Positions 25,441 through 38,483 of a stretch of 64,000 bases of DNA are shown piece after piece; positions within the stretch are counted from its first letter, which is position 1; each line of letters starts with the position of its first letter. The translations under genes were made by a program, and so were the position numbers. Source of the DNA: Eunapius fragilis (Eukaryota; Porifera; Demospongiae; Spongillida; Spongillidae); contig OY811971.1 of NCBI GenBank assembly GCA_963681505.1, positions 21,170,876-21,234,875 on the forward strand, written 5' to 3'. The notes beneath the pieces were generated by a model, which saw only the letters and a list, made by a program, of their open reading frames with translations, ran no database searches and was not told the origin of the DNA.

Positions 25441-27162
25441 GCGTGTTGTTTCTATCATACACTACTTGCTAACTGTTGTCCCACCATACTACTGCTCAAC
25501 ATCTGGCACCATATGTTCTAGTTGCAACAAGAAATTACCTGGACCAGCTTCTATGCGCAATCTAGCTGATGATCCTCTGACAACTTTGCTATGCAATGAT
25601 ATGTATAAGGTGCATACACATGCACAGTTGGAGCCAGCAAAACCTATGCCAGCACCTTAACCACAAAGAATGACATGGTAAAAAAAAATCCCCCCCTCCC
25701 CCCCCTTGGCATAGGAAGCAATATTGAAGTGATAAGATAATCCGCTAAACGAGGGCCTTGACAATTAACCTTTGGCCTGTGAAATTTGAGGTTACACGTT
25801 GTTACATTTATGACCCAAACCACATGCTGGAAGTCTCCGTTACGAACTGCAGCGCCGAGGCTACTTTTGAAACGTAACTTCGAAGCACTACATACACTGA
25901 CACCAGTCCAATACCGGCGACAGTTACATGCGTGAAAAATGCAGTGAAGTGGAGGCCATGGGCCACGACCATGTAGAGGAGACCATGGATATGAGCATAC
26001 AGTGGAGGACATGAGTACATTATTGGGACATGGCTTAGAGACCTGAAAAGACATACTACCATTTTTGTGCTGATTTGATTATGACCACTAACGAAATAGA
26101 AGGTAATAAAATATATGATTTATCTGCACATAAACATAAAGCCTGAGAATGAATCTGAATATGAATTGTTCAGAAGGAGGTTGTCTGTAACCAAGACAAA
26201 GAAATAAAAAATATATGAATGAATCTATGAAGCATACAACGTAACAATTTACAGAGTATACAAGGGGAAAAGAATAATGTCTTATGGTGAAAAGGGTGTG
26301 TATAGGTATGACACGAAACGTATGTGTGTGTGTGTGTGTGTGCATGTGTGTGTGTGCACATGGGTATATGTGTTTTTATATATAGGTGCAAGTGGGTATG
26401 CCTACAGATCTATGATGTGCCAGCCATGGAGATCCATGGTGGGCGTTTAAAATATATGTTTAAAAATGTGTCTGCAGAACGCAATAAGGAAGGGCTACAC
26501 TGATGTGTTCCAGCCAAGCTGCCCTGTAGTTTTAATTCGACCACGCCTCTCCCCTAGGTGATATACATTGTGCACTATATCTCTGGCTCTGACGTACTGT
26601 TATAGGCATCAATGAGTGGCGCCCATCAGGACTGCCAAAGGCCAGCGGGCCTGTCAGGCCTGACCACGCCCCCTCGTTATGCCAATACGTGCGTGCAGTT
26701 TTGTACATGTACAGATCAAGCTTACCTCTTGTTCAGAATTCAAATATTAATGTAATGGTGCATGAAGATGATATATCGATTGTGTAATAATAATAAATCA
26801 TACGGGGCCAAGATGCGAATAAATATGGAACAGTTTATTATTTATAGCACAGGCCAGCATTGAGCAATAGCATTGGCTTATTTTTTTATAAGCATCCATG
26901 CATTGTGCTTTAGCATAATTGATCCCTCCAGCCGTTGTGGAAGTACACGCTCCATCACTGTAGCTCCTGGATCAAAATGGGTCTTGAAAACACTCCGCTC
27001 TCTGATGGAGCGGATGACGCTGTAATAACCAGGTATACATTCGACCAAGCTTTACAATAGTGAATAGTGGGAAATTGTGTGTTGCGCATTTTACACCATT
27101 TCAAAGGATCTAGAGAGGCCATGACATCTACTGATCTGATCTCTGAGAGTCGAAGCCAAGAA
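25441..27162. other. No recognised gene; short repeats
   Basis: Contains an unassigned 73-codon plus-strand frame (25439-25660) with two Cys-x2-Cys-like pairs, a C-rich stretch (25688-25707) and a (GT)n microsatellite (26320-26356). At 26620-26690 there is a GTGGCGCCCATCAGGACTGC ... GACCACGCCCCCTCG segment resembling a small hAT-like MITE. No gene is supported. Confidence 0.4.
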
Positions 27163-27369
27163 TCATAATTCCTCCTTATTAACTCTGTTGCGAAGACTGC
27201 TACACACACATTGTTGTTCATACTTGTGATGCCGTTCAATGTGTCTAGACAAAGTGGAGTGTTCGCTGGAGAACGGCCTGTGGCAGTAATCGCAGCACGC
27301 TTTATCTGCGTACTCCTTTGATGTATGGGCCTTGCAATGAGACCGGACAGCGGATGTGTTTGCACTATA
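27163..27369 (-). CDS. Possible terminal exon with C2H2 zinc finger(s)
   Basis: On the minus strand an exon-like segment begins after a splice-acceptor-like CTGTAG (AG at 27371-27370) and ends at a TGA (27163-27165). The frame contains CDYCHRPFSSEHSTLSRHIE followed by RHH. This is a C2H2 finger (C-x2-C ... H-x3-H) with the usual Phe and Leu but one extra residue between them. It is preceded by SHCKAHTSKEY, which looks like the His end of an earlier finger. C2H2 fingers bind DNA or RNA. I could not find upstream exons: the adjacent DNA is a hAT-like, poly-C element. It may be the last exon of a gene or an orphaned fragment. Confidence 0.45.
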   Translation of the reverse strand, partial: YSANTSAVRSHCKAHTSKEYADKACCDYCHRPFSSEHSTLSRHIERHHKYEQQCVCSSLRNRVNKEEL

Positions 27370-27488
27370 CTACAGTAACTTCATAGGCGGCGCTGACGCT
27401 ACGGCAAGTACGGCGAACGCCGTAGCACTTTTTATGAACAGTGCGCGCCGCCGTACCACTTTTTCTAAACTGTAGTGGGTGTGTAAGA

Positions 27489-27546
27489 CAGCCCCGGATC
27501 CAGCATAGGCTTGAGGGGGCGAGGGGGGGGGGGGTGGGGGCGGCCG

Positions 27547-27581
<35 letters not shown>

Positions 27582-27783
27582 ATTCATATGAAATGCCGCC
27601 CTCTGGGACCAATCGCTCCACTCCCCACGTACTATCACGCACGCGCGCACAAACGAAGATCATCGTACGGCAAGCAGCTCCCCCCCCCGCTTTTCGTATC
27701 AGGCCCAAAACGGCCCGCTTTTTGTATCGGGTCTAAAACGGACAGCCCCCCCGGGCCTTTTTTTTATTGCTCCGCCGCCACTG
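27489..27783. mobile_element. hAT-like MITE with 35-bp poly-C core
   Basis: The left end CAGCCCCGGATCCAG and the right end complement CAGTGGCGGCGGAGC both resemble hAT termini. Inside is a G-rich stretch (27521-27540) and 35 consecutive Cs (27547-27581). Flanking 8-mers do not match, so the two ends may belong to different insertions. Confidence 0.45.
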
Positions 27784-27799
27784 CCTGAGTACTACTAAA

Positions 27800-27862
27800 C
27801 CTTCGCAATGGCGTGAGTTCCTCGGGATTGTATTCCCACAGATCCGGGTTCGAAACAGGTTT
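27800..27862 (+). other. tRNA-like promoter pair (possible SINE head)
   Basis: GGGTTCGAAAC at 27846-27856 is a perfect match to a pol III B box, and TGGCGTGAGTT at 27809-27819 is a weak A box at normal spacing. No tRNA cloverleaf closes, so at most this is a degraded SINE head. Confidence 0.25.
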
Positions 27863-28291
27863 CAGCCGCTGAGCAGAGGAATAGGAATCGTACAAACCGA
27901 CGGACACGCTTCGTTGATTGACATCGTATAACGTAACATAAATGATTGACATTTATAAACTATAATATCTACTAATTTGGCCGACCTGTCATGCCGGCCT
28001 CAGGCAGGACCCTTAGCTGGCCTACGGCAGCCCTGGCGTCCATAGATCGATAAATTGTATGTATTCGACACGCCAACGCCCAATAGATTCTACTATAGTT
28101 TTTTTAGTCGTATTCATGCCGCCTCAAATAGAGTACAACTAACGTAGGTTCTGCTCGTGCTTACTGAGAATGTTCCAGCTGGCCGGTGCGTTGCGTATGC
28201 TGAGCCTCTATCGCAGTTTTTTTTGTTGGTCGCCCTTACCACAAATGGTCGGCTAAGTAGGAACGGATACCATAATACTGAGGAAGTGGGA

Positions 28292-28326
28292 GGGGGGGGG
28301 GGGGGGGGGGGGGGGGGTGGGGGGGG
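28292..28326. repeat. Poly-G tract
   Basis: 34 Gs broken by a single T. A candidate G-quadruplex former and a probable sequencing weak point. Confidence 0.9.
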
Positions 28327-31300
28327 CAGAAAATTTTTCATTACCAATGTTTACCATATAAGGTATTATCAATGCCATATATGATGAAAAAGTGACTTTT
28401 CTCAATCCTTGCTGACATGAGGAGAGAGACGCTTCTGTCTTGCGCTTTTACTTTTACTTTGGCAGGTACGTAATTCAGGGAGCGGTTATAGATATATATA
28501 TGAACTGAAAATTAACGCCGCGCTCAGAAGGCGTCCAGTGGATTATATTAAACACGTGCATGTGACTAGCAACCGTTGGTAAGGGAATTGTATGCTCCAT
28601 GATAGCTGAACGCATTAATTGTCTTCTAGACAAGTATTTTATTATTACTGGACGTACGTGCGCACAAGGTACGCACTCATTTATACGAGCTTAATTATTA
28701 TTATTAATTTGTCAATTCGAGTGAAGAGATGGCAGAGAGAAAGGAAACGCACAAGCGAATTATACATAGGAATAGGGATGAATGCTTGTGACCGGAGTTA
28801 TATTTGTCTTCTAAACTGATTGCTGCCGTACGAGCGAGCAGTGTTATGTAGATCAGAGATAATATGTAGAGGGATTGGAAACCCACCCACGCAGGCGTAT
28901 ATAATCTCTATGCGTACACGGCTATTTAGTGAGAATCTCATCTGTAAATGTGCGCTATCTCTGGAAAAGGGCGGGGAGCAGAGGGACAAAATCGATGACA
29001 GCACAGCAAAGTTTACGTTGAACTGTAAGATAGTAAAGGCAGGAGGGAATACAGTTCTACGCTTGTGAATCTAGTCTATATTTCGGATGTTCCCTGTCAT
29101 CGGGTACGACATCTTGACGCGTGGTCTTTGTGGACCCTCCATCGGCTTTCCTATAAGACACCTGTCGTTCATTGTTGTTTCTACAGCTAGATCTCGTTTT
29201 TTTTTTTTTTTTAAACGTTCATTGGCGTTGCGTGGGTGAGTGTATGGGTAAGTATTTGTACCCATTCGAGTAAACACGTAGGTATATAGGTCTACTAGTA
29301 GGCAATTCTTAGAATTAATACGTCATGTTATACCGCATGCATGTCACTGTTAGCTATCCAGTCGCTTTACTGTCCTTGTTAAATGCACCGCGGGTTACAT
29401 GCATTGTGGACAGCATTGTGCCATAATTATGTGAATGCATAGTTTAATTCAAGGTCAATTACTGTCAATCAAGTTCAATAAGGACCAAAGCTACTTTCTG
29501 TGCGCTTTGGATTAAAATGATAGATACTTTTGGTCAAAGTAGCGGAACGTATTGCCACCATAAACAAGCGCTTAAGTTTCAGATATGTGGCGAATGGCAA
29601 ACGCAGCTCTATCTGGTACTTCAATTATTGCCATCCATTACAATTTATTTCAGTTATTGGTAGGAATGCCCCCCGCGTTACTCATTGCTGGCAGGAATGC
29701 CCCCCCCCCCCCCCCCCCCCACCCCTCACGTTACCAAAGGTGAAAATTTCAAACGAATGCAGTTCAGGCCTGGGGACTCGAAATTTTGTATACGGACATA
29801 TACAAGCGACTAGGACTCCTGGTGAATCGATGCGGTTGTTCCAAAACCCTCGTCTCTCTTGGTAAGCATGACTACCAGAATCATGCATGGTCTTTCAACT
29901 GATCATGCTTTGAAGCATTTCTATTCCAATTGCTTTTTAACACCAGTTCCATGTGAAACAGTTGAACATTTGTTGTGAACAGCCAAAATAAAAACTAAGT
30001 GACTCCAAGCAGTTGCGCATTTTGATAGTTCAACCACTGTTATGATGTGCTCTAAGATTCGGATATTTACACCTGTGCTGTCTTCAGGAACACCCAACCG
30101 ACTCCTAAATTTGCAATAGTTTAAGGCAAAAGTACTGATGAGTTGTCAAGCAAAATTTTTATCAAGAATGTAATTCTTACTTTATGCAGATACAAAAAGC
30201 AATCAAAATCAAACTATAGCAGCTTTCAGATGCAGAAGAGCTGCGATTAATTCATTTTGGTGTTTGGTTGATACATTGGGGGTGGATTCGATGTGGTGAA
30301 AAGTTCACCGTGTTGGTCTCATCAAAGGCAGCATGTGGTAGATATGATTCTGGTATCTGCAGTAATTGCTGTATATGTGTAGGTCAGGTTATCCATGGAA
30401 GAATAGTGAGATGAATCTGAACGCCACAACACTTTTAGAGCTTACCAACCTACATCTTTAGCAACATGGTAACCAAAGAAGAAGTCAACACATCAAAATG
30501 TTTCCAAATCAAACATATTGAATGCTTAAAAACTCATGGTTCTTTGAGGAGGCAATATCAATAATCTTCCATCCCTTAAGGTGACATGGATGTAGGTGAG
30601 CAACAGAAAATACATTAATGAAAAGGGATTTAGCAATATTGAGCGGCTTTATAGGAAGGGTGTCTTGGTATTTGTCAGCAACAGCCACACTGAGAAAAGT
30701 TATTAGAATTTCAGTTGCTGGTGCAATGTAGTAGATGCTCTGTACTATTGTATATAGAAGACTCATCTGAACAAGCATGAAATAGCAAAATGCATGATAT
30801 TATCAGCAAATAAATGTGGGCCCATAGCCCTTTACCTTTTTGCACAGCTCAATGGCCTACCTGTATTCAGCGATTGACATCAGAATATGGGTCCAAGCAA
30901 TTGTATGGCCTTATAAAACCTGTGCTATTTCAAGCAAGCCTACCACCATAGAGGTCTTTACCTACCACCAAATGTTATTAGACGACACAAAATGAGTGAT
31001 GAAATAATGTATACTGCCACCATTTTAAGTGTGTTTTCTATGGTACAGAGAGGCATGCATGGCACCCCTGTATGCAAATACAATCCCAATACACAAGATT
31101 TCACAATGTTTGGTCAGTCAGCAGCCATGATTACAACTATAAGAACAGAGGAAATGTTGCAACATAGCTCATTTTATTTTAGGTTGGGCACATTGCTAAA
31201 AACATCTTCATGTGAGCAGAAGCTGGAGTTGCAGAATTCATAATGCAAAGCTGGTCGGATGAACACCATTAAGAGTTGTGATAACAAGGCTGAGGAAGCC

Positions 31301-32326
31301 AGACATGTTGCTCATTACATAGATGGACATATGTTGCTATCCCTGTTTGGCCAAATTAGAGTGGTGTATTAAAAGATTCGTCAATACAAGCACCCTGCTG
31401 AACAAGAAGGGAGGATGAGTTCATGATCAGATTGCACTAGTCTCAGGGTTAAGAGACCAAATTCTGATAATGAGATTGGTCTTCTGATTACTTAATTAAA
31501 GATGAGAGTCTTTTTGCAAAAACAAAGCCTTATTAAGAAATAAGAGAGTTTTGATCATGTGAATACAAGAATATTGGCATTAGCTTTATAAGGCCTTCAA
31601 ACAACTGGGTACAAAACACAATAGAAATTTTGTTACCTCACACGTTATCTATGCATTGTAAGAGTCGTTTGTTGTGAATATATTCAATAACCTGGAATGA
31701 CTTATTAACTACAGGATTAGGACACAATAGCACACACATATGAAAACAGAAAGCAGCCTAAATACGAATGAAACATCTGTAGCCGGACAATTATGAGAGC
31801 TCAGCTGCTCCATCTTTGATCTCGGTTGTTTCAGACATAGTAAGTAATACACCAGCATGAAACAGTACCACACCAAATGCAGCACACCAGCCTTAGATGC
31901 TTGACTTGGACACAAAATCTATGTTTAAAGCGTAAGGCATGTAATAAAATGCTTGTATTTATGTCAGTGCTGCAACAACAAAAAAGTTCAGGTAATTCTA
32001 TTGGCCGATTAGACTGCAGGTCTTGAACCCTAAACCTATAGAAAGTCATCCAACTGATTGATAAGCACTTCGTGAGAAAAAAAATTATTGGTTACATTTT
32101 AGTTTTTACAAATCTATCTATTTATCAAGGAACCGGTGTAAATATAACTTCATATATAATTGCATTACATGCAGGTTTATTGTTTGCAATTGAAGTTCAT
32201 TCAGAGTGAGTTCTTGTGCATCAATTACAATGCATCATCTAATATATGTATACAAAGAGACTTAAATGTATGTAGAATTGTGAATTGAAAAGTTTCATCT
32301 TCTTGCTTCACTCCTATCATCAATAG
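28327..32326. other. No recognised gene upstream of the receptor kinase
   Basis: Four kb of AT-rich DNA with short unassigned frames (for example 28820-29068, 29530-29865, 30509-30778 minus, 30992-31243). There is a 21-base poly-C tract at 29700-29720, preceded by a duplicated GGAATGCCCCC motif. The missing 5' exons of the kinase gene (signal peptide) may lie here, but I could not identify them. Confidence 0.4.
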
Positions 32327-35300
32327 ACAATGTATGAAAGTACCTAGTGCATCAGTATGCAGCACTGGTCTCGAGAGGTTGCGTCCAAATTACTATGTCC
32401 CACAAAGACTTCCTAATAAATATTATATAACTGATGCTATAATAGCTCTATTTGAAGGCTTTAGCAGTGGGATAGATGTCACATCTGAATGCTCTCTACT
32501 GATAAAAAGCTTTCTATGTATGGCAAGATATGCCCCGTGCAATGATGCAACAGGACAGCCATTAAAGATGTGCAATTCAAGTTGCCAGGTTCTCAAAAAT
32601 GTTTTTAATGGATCACAATGCCAGAATGCTTTACAGTTGCTACGAGCAAGTTCTTTTAATCCAGAAAAGTTAGACAGGGTTCTGCATCAGCTAAATTGTA
32701 CTGATCCAGCAACGTACTTTTTTGGTGATATGCAGTTTGGATTCTCAAACAGTTCTTGTTATGATCTCATTAATGGTATGATTTGAATTCTTTACAATTT
32801 ATGAGTAAAAATGCACTTTTGACACAGTGTGCATTGGCAACCCTCTTGATAGTGTACTAAACGTATTAATTTTTTTTCTATTTGCAGCTGCTTCGACAGA
32901 AGTAGGATTCAATTTTGAAACAGTGTCAATTGTAACACCATTACTGGGATCCATGTTTATCATTTTTGGGCTGGTCATTACAGTGTATTTTATCGTAAAG
33001 GTTGCTGTGCTGAAACGGCAAGTAAGGTACATGCTAAACCTAACAAAGAGATACGCGTTTTTGCTATTGACAGTTTGGTAACAATAGTCACTCATTTATG
33101 ATCCATTGAAATATGTGACCCTTAAACTCACCTTGAAAATGACACTATAATGAGTTTCTCAAGAAGGTCTAAGTATTGATTTCTTCTTTGTAGGAATAAA
33201 AATAACTGTAATGAACTGAAAGAAAGGGTTGAGAGAAAGAGTAAGTATTAATCTCCTGTGACTGAATTTTTCAAATTTATTAATAGCACACTTTTTCAGA
33301 TAATGGAATAGAAATAGTTAAGAAATTCAATGATGATATGTTACATGGCTACAAAGATATGTTGAAAGGATCAGTGATTACAAATGAGCAACTCCAAATC
33401 GATTGCACACCTATTGGAGAAGGTACGCTATTTCATGTTTCCTTCGTTTTGTAACTTATAATGCTGGTCTATAGGGGCGTTTGGTAAAGTGTACAGAGGA
33501 ACACTTACAAGACCAGGATGTATCGTGGAAGAAGTGGCCATCAAAACTATAAAGAGTTACGTGAAGTGTGGTAGCTTTTATGTCATGATTTCAATTAAAA
33601 CAATGCATTGATTAGCAAAAAAGTTACTTATTATTTTCGAAGGCAATGCTCTCATAATGCTTTAGATCGCTTCACATGGCCAATGACATATTAGTCAAAT
33701 TGTAATATACATATGCATGCAGTCAACAGAATTATTCCCTCAGATATATCTTCAGATGACAACACAAGAAATTTTTTTGCTGAAAGTTGTATCATGACAA
33801 CATTTCAACACCCAAATGTTTTGGGACTGCTGGGTGTGTGCTTTGATTCTCCAGATGGGATTCCTCTACTTGTGTTACCATTTATGGTTAATGGAAATCT
33901 AAAAACCTACCTTGTTAAATCTCGTCGTTACCCCACTTCAGACAATCCCGACATATTCCCAGAAGTAAGTATTGTTTGTGATGACTAAGAAAATATCTTG
34001 CCGTTCAAAATTAAGGTTGAAAATATTTTTTAATTGCCTCACAGTAACCATAAATTTTAAAAGTCATATTATTAAGGCGTTACAAAATGATTAAGTTAAG
34101 ATGGTTAATTCAAGAGATCCGTACAGATGTCCTCAGTATTCCAACGCAATGGAGTCATCCGCAAGAAATCTATCAGTGAACCACTAGTTGTAGGGGCAAA
34201 ACAATAATACTAAGTTGCCCAGAAGTACATTTTTTAAAGCCTATTCCTACAGCGCGTTATGCTTTGAACGCAAAACTGTACAGCAGATTCCATTAAAAAT
34301 TGCCAGACCACGCCCAAATCGACTCGGTTTCGTTCGCTATGAAATTAGTGGTGAGGTCAAAACGACTGGGAGCCGGATCGATCAAGATCGAAGTGGCTTT
34401 AGTATTGTTTGCTGCATGTACTCATATATGAGACACAATGGAGGGGTAAAAACATGCATTCTTCTTACATGTGAAATATGATTTCACAATGATGAAATAG
34501 ATGCCACAGTGCACAAATGCATTGCATGCATTGTTATCTGTCCCGCGCATGTAACATATCATCAATAAATACAGGGAGTAGGGCTCTCTGCTATGATACG
34601 GATGTGTGCTGATATTGCAAGAGGTATGAGCTATTTGGCTGACAAACGATGCGTGCATAGGGATCTTGCAGCAAGAAACTGTTTGTAAGTCACTGCCATT
34701 AGAAGCAAATTGCACAGCAAAGCAGGGGGGAGGAAGTGATAATGTTTTAGAAACAATTTTATATAGAGCTCAAATTTCATTGGTATTGATCAGAACTGTT
34801 TTGTGAGTAATTCATGCGGATGAAGAAAACGATGATTCTCCAGAGTTTGATAAAGGGTCCACTGTTATGAATACACACACCAGTGTGAAATTATGCGCAA
34901 CCTTCCTTGTGACATGTCATAGTATTACATGAGTAATACCTTAATTAATTCACTTTGTTTCACGAACAATTTGTTCATTACTTTCAATTTCAGTGACAGT
35001 CCTGTAGTGCTGAGATAATAATTTTACATGTATGACATTTAGTGAACAATACACTGATCACATGATTGGAAACCTATAGTGAAGTAAATGGACTATTTTA
35101 AGTTTATATGCATGACATCATAGCTAAAAATAAGTATGTTGGTGCTTGTTTCCTTCCTTTTTTTCTTATCGAAGCAAGCATTTTTACTTGCACAGCAATA
35201 TAACACTGGCTAGATTAGAAATTGCTGTGTTTGTACGTGGTGTGTTTCAAGTAGGAGTCTCAGAACCTTGTAGGAGTTAGAGTGAGGTGAGGGAGGTTGC

Positions 35301-35927
35301 ATTTATTAGTTCATTTAGTAATATCAGTAATATTTAATATAACTATCAGTACCACTTTCCACATACTGCATTGGATTTTAGACACCCTGAATATTATAGT
35401 ATATTTCTGACTGCACTTAGGTTAGACCAGAAGCTCGCTGTCAAAATAGGAGATTTTGGACTTGCACGTGATGTGTATCAGACTGACTACTACAGAACTT
35501 CCAGTCACACCACTCTACCTGTGAAATGGATGCCTCCTGAAATGCTGCGTGATGGAATCAGTAATGAAAAGACGGATGTTGTGAGTGGATTATTCAATTA
35601 GAAAATTTAACATCTTAATTCCTTTAATAGTGGGCATATGGTGTGACGTGTTGGGAAGTGTTTAGCCTAGGTACTACTCCATATCCTGGTGTGGACAACC
35701 ATCTAGTACTGGAACATTTAATGAAAGGCTTCAGACTCCCCAAGCCAACTCTCTGTACTGAGGAAATGTGAGTGTAATTTATGCATCAGTATTAAACGTA
35801 AATGTGTTTCCTCCACAGTTATCAGATCCTTCTAAAGTGTTGGTTAGATTGCGCTGCTGATCGACCTCACTTTTCAAAAATTCTAATAGATGTGAGTGCT
35901 TTCTTAGACGACCCATATTACATATGA
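32327..35927 (+). CDS. Receptor tyrosine kinase with Frizzled-type cysteine-rich domain
   Basis: Single-pass receptor predicted to phosphorylate tyrosines after ligand binding. Ten exons keep one frame: 32327-32775, 32888-33026, 33194-33240, 33300-33422, 33475-33555, 33744-33964, 34575-34684, 35421-35580, 35631-35767, 35819-35927 (TGA at the end). From the first ATG (32334) this is 522 residues. Exon 1 encodes a Frizzled-like CRD segment with [18 protein letters not shown] and MCNSSC. Exon 2 carries the membrane span ([19 protein letters not shown]). The kinase has [27 protein letters not shown], an insulin-receptor-like activation loop YQTDYY, and CW..AADRPHF. All catalytic residues are present. 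The end of exon 5 is uncertain: a weak GTTACG donor was used because it gives normal loop length. No signal peptide was found, so one or more 5' exons are missing. Frizzled CRD plus this loop recalls ROR/MuSK, but orthology is only inferred. Confidence 0.88.
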
Positions 35928-38483
35928 GTGGGATGTATTTTTGCTATCATTTATAAAATTGCTCGGTTTCATCATCGAGGTACTTTTTGATCATTCTGAC
36001 TGAAATGAATATCACATCTGACAATATATGACTTTTAGCTATCTCTACATTTATGTCATTGTGTTTGGCATGGGACTGTGAACGTATTCATGAAAATGAA
36101 TGCAACAACGAGGAGGCATTTTAATTGATTTCTTGCTACAATGCCTAATATGAAATAACCTTCTGAACTAGAATCGCTACAACATTGAACTCGTCGTTGC
36201 TGACTTTTGTCAGATGGGACAGATTGTTTATTGTGGTCCCCCCCCCCCCCCCCCCTTTCACTCCTCTACACCACACACACACAATAGCTCTGAATGGTTC
36301 TTGAATACGTACACGTATACAACAATTCAAAAATTAACTCTTAGCATCATACTTATCCACATGTAACCATTTCCGTCTACGCAAACGCAAATTATTAAAT
36401 TACCTACACCTCCCCCCCCCCCCCCCCCCCCCCCCCCATTTCCAAAACTCCTGCAATCCTTCCCTACCCATAGGGGCCTTAGCCTTGGAAGCTGTAAATC
36501 TTCAGCAGTTCTAAGTGTCGCTATAACTAACCGGAGCGCCATAATTAATGACTGGATGAGGGAGGGGGGGGGGGGGCATGAGTCGCATGACACGTGCCCG
36601 AGCGTATGGGGCATGAGTAATGTACACAAGGTTAACAACGCAGGTAAAAGGTAGCATCGATTTGATATGACGACGCTATCATCGCGATGGAATCAGACTG
36701 CATTTTACTTTGCCTGTCTGCCTCTGTGGTTTGGGTCTGGGGACGTTAGATGGCTCAAGGCGCACAATGATCGGTCCAATTCATGGCCCAGATCTCTGCA
36801 CATGTAGTTGACGTAGCGGCCATGGGGATGGTGCCGCGAGACAGTACCAGTCATCACCTACTGACGTCATGTCCAGCAATCGCGGACATGAATAATTGAA
36901 TACCCGCGTCACGCGATAAAAATTAATTGAACAGGAAGTGTATGGAGAAATGTGTAAAAACACTCACGGTCCTTTTACAGTAGCTGTAATTCAACTCTAC
37001 GTAACGGTTTATGATAGGGATACTGATGAGCCATCTTTTCTATATTCTGGTCTTTGTAGAAAAGTGTTCACTACTAATTCCATACGCGTTTTTGTGCTAC
37101 TACGTACATTTGTATGTGAAACATGACATTGTCATGTTTCTTCAACTTTTTTCTTATCACTCAGCCATAAATCTCAAGTCTACATTGTGGAATATGAAGG
37201 CTGAACTACTGAGTCGTTTTTTGGAGCAAGTGGTGTATTTTATACTCTTACACACAACATTCCCAAGGCACTTTTATGAACCGCACTTCAAAATCTGGGA
37301 CAAATATATGAAATTATTAATTGTCATCCGACGTCAGATGAGCAAATTATTGGTGCTTGGTAGAGCCGACCGTGCCTAGCCTAATAGTTTCCATAAACAC
37401 CATATATCTTATCTGGCGTAGTACCGTACACGCAAGATGGGTGTTCGGTATGAAATAAGGGATATGTACCAGTTTTTCAAGCGAACGCATTCTGTCTCTG
37501 GTAGGCCTACTTGGATGTAACTTCTACCGGCGGGTTTTTTTTTTTAAGCGAGACCTTGTGCGTATACCATAAACTAGCGTATACTAGCTGGTAATGACGT
37601 ACGTTCTCGACTGGCGCTGGATCGAAACGTATACGTACACCAAAGCTATGTGGTTAGTGACCGTGGCAGTACAGTATGTTGAGCGAACACGAGCACTTTG
37701 CTGTGTCATGTGTATAATGACTATTAGTACTACTGTACAAAACCGATCGACAAGGCCGGACGTTGTGAATGCATTTCAGCTAGTTTGTAAAGCTGAAATC
37801 GAAAGATAAATAGATACAAGAGACAGAGATCATTTATAGATCTCTGCAAGAGGCAGAGAGTAAGAGGGTCTCCAGGTCCACAGTCGACATAGCCAAGAGG
37901 CGTGGCGTTGATTAAAATATAGTGAGGTATAATATTTAACACTAGACACAAACCGTACGCACCTGACATTCGCGATTCTAAATGTTCAGTGCATAGGAAT
38001 GTTTCAAAATACTACGTTCAAAAACTGAATAAGCAGTACCAGAGGTGATCTGGTTGAACCTGAGCTGACAGTGATGCACAGCAATTCGGCCGCGTCCACA
38101 CGCGGGTGAATTGCATTCAGTCACACACGCGTGTACATAACGATGCGTGCACTTAAGGCTATCGTACGGTAGTCATAAAGGCCGGCATACATATGGCGAC
38201 TTCCTGCCGACTTGTCGCATGCAACTTGTCGATAGCGCGATTGTGGCGCCATTTACGGGAAATTTGATTAAACGCTATAATTATTAACCCTCTCTATTTA
38301 TTTGCCAGAAATATTATTTTGAATACCTTCACACGAAACTTACTGCCGGCACACTGAATATTTGCAAGGTATGTGATACCGAAATCATTCCGGCACAAAT
38401 TTTTACAGTAGTGTTAGTTTGTCTCAGTACGTGTATTATCTAGCACGCGCGCTGTATATTTCTTTACAATATCACTGCTGCAT
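35928..38483. other. Intergenic, no recognised gene; G/C homopolymers
   Basis: Contains poly-C at 36238-36255 (18) and 36412-36437 (26) and poly-G at 36564-36576. A half motif GGGTCTGGGGACG near 36730 matches the inverted repeats at 23333. The open frame at 37011-37379 has no domain that I recognise. Confidence 0.5.

Noticed and set aside
27370..27788. Poly-Gly and poly-Pro frames
   Set aside because: Caused by the 35-base C run; no conserved flanks.
27800..27862. Intact tRNA gene
   Set aside because: A B box is present, but the T stem and acceptor stem do not pair and the A box is weak.
34215..34481. An 88-codon frame inside the receptor kinase intron
   Set aside because: No domain; the kinase frame is continuous across the flanking exons without it.
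37011..37379. A 122-codon plus-strand frame downstream of the kinase gene
   Set aside because: No recognised motif and no splice or repeat context. Chance is likely in AT-rich DNA.
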